DNA of 23,054 bases from Bdellovibrionaceae bacterium UBA6776 (GTDB lineage Bacteria; Bdellovibrionota; Bdellovibrionia; Bdellovibrionales; UBA1609), in contig DKGG01000028.1 in NCBI GenBank assembly GCA_002453155.1, positions 1 through 23,054 on the forward strand, in the 5' to 3' direction. The notes beneath the pieces were generated by a model, which saw nothing but the letters and a program-made list of their open reading frames with translations, had not been told where the DNA came from and ran no database searches. How positions within the stretch are numbered: position 1 is the first letter of the stretch; every line of letters starts with the position of its first letter. Positions 22,986 to 23,054 of the stretch are shown one piece after another. Made by a program: the position numbers and the translations under genes.

Positions 22986-23054
22986 GCCAAAAGGTACCTG
23001 CTTCCTTTTCCGATATGCGGTGCATATCGGAAAAGGAAGCAGGTACCTTTTGGC
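22986..23054. repeat. Perfect 33-bp inverted repeat at the right edge
   Basis: Arm 22986-23018 is the exact reverse complement of arm 23022-23054, separated only by GGT. The left arm plus spacer is the reverse complement of 1-36, and the right arm equals 4-36. Each arm also contains its own AAAAGG/CCTTTT hairpin. It is either two head-to-head copies of a dispersed repeat or a fold-back assembly artefact. Confidence 0.9.

Noticed and set aside
1..23054. Circular element or plasmid suggested by shared end sequence
   Set aside because: The 33-bp direct match at the ends is embedded in a palindrome, the bases next to it differ, and the gene content is housekeeping chromosome.

Overview
The window reads as a bacterial chromosome segment: dense protein genes on both strands, short gaps, housekeeping functions (folate, pyrimidine salvage, PLP, ribosome, phosphate control, transcription fidelity, magnesium uptake) and no phage or plasmid genes. 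Gram-negative features are present: SohB, a tethered TlpA-type thioredoxin, an AsmA-like protein and secretory signal peptides. Moderate base composition, the secreted PA-domain subtilase and the general look of the proteins recall Bdellovibrionota or a neighbouring former deltaproteobacterial group. That is a family-resemblance judgement, not a proof.

Layout. 1-1461: a repeat at the left edge, folE2 (-) and cdd (+) diverging from a 58-bp gap. 1449-1980: a 0.5-kb non-coding stretch with two direct copies and one degenerate inverted copy of a ~102-bp repeat, then the leader of a secreted subtilase (1981-3621) that ends in a strong terminator. 3723-4891: an EEP-family phosphodiesterase converging on a MerC-like membrane protein. 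4903-5085: rpmG with a clear promoter. 5173-7280 (-): pdxJ, gloB and a thioredoxin in one operon closed by a terminator hairpin. 7303-10764 (+): a SixA-like phosphatase, then phoU, phoB and phoR, the last two overlapping by 4 bp. 10648-11853: the only accessory-looking patch, with an IS200-like/RAYT-type HUH protein whose frame is broken at a ten-base homopolymer, and a possible gene remnant. 11854-13316 (+): a DEAD-box helicase coupled to a 69-residue unknown. 13344-15993 (-): mgtE, a DHH-family nanoRNase/pAp phosphatase and a BFD-like [2Fe-2S] protein. 16072-18517 (+): greA and a large AsmA-like protein. 18532-22796: sohB, a small exported charged protein, two small membrane proteins, an orphan OmpR-type regulator and a Cys-containing exported protein. 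22797-23054: no gene; a perfect 33-bp inverted repeat at the extreme end whose arm also opens the window.

Functional picture. The best-connected set is PhoU-PhoB-PhoR (phosphate signalling) with a histidine phosphatase in front and no pst transporter genes in view. I see no clear new multi-gene system. The items most worth checking are the frameshifted HUH transposase-like gene, the structured repeat cluster downstream of cdd, and the palindromic repeat that bounds both ends.
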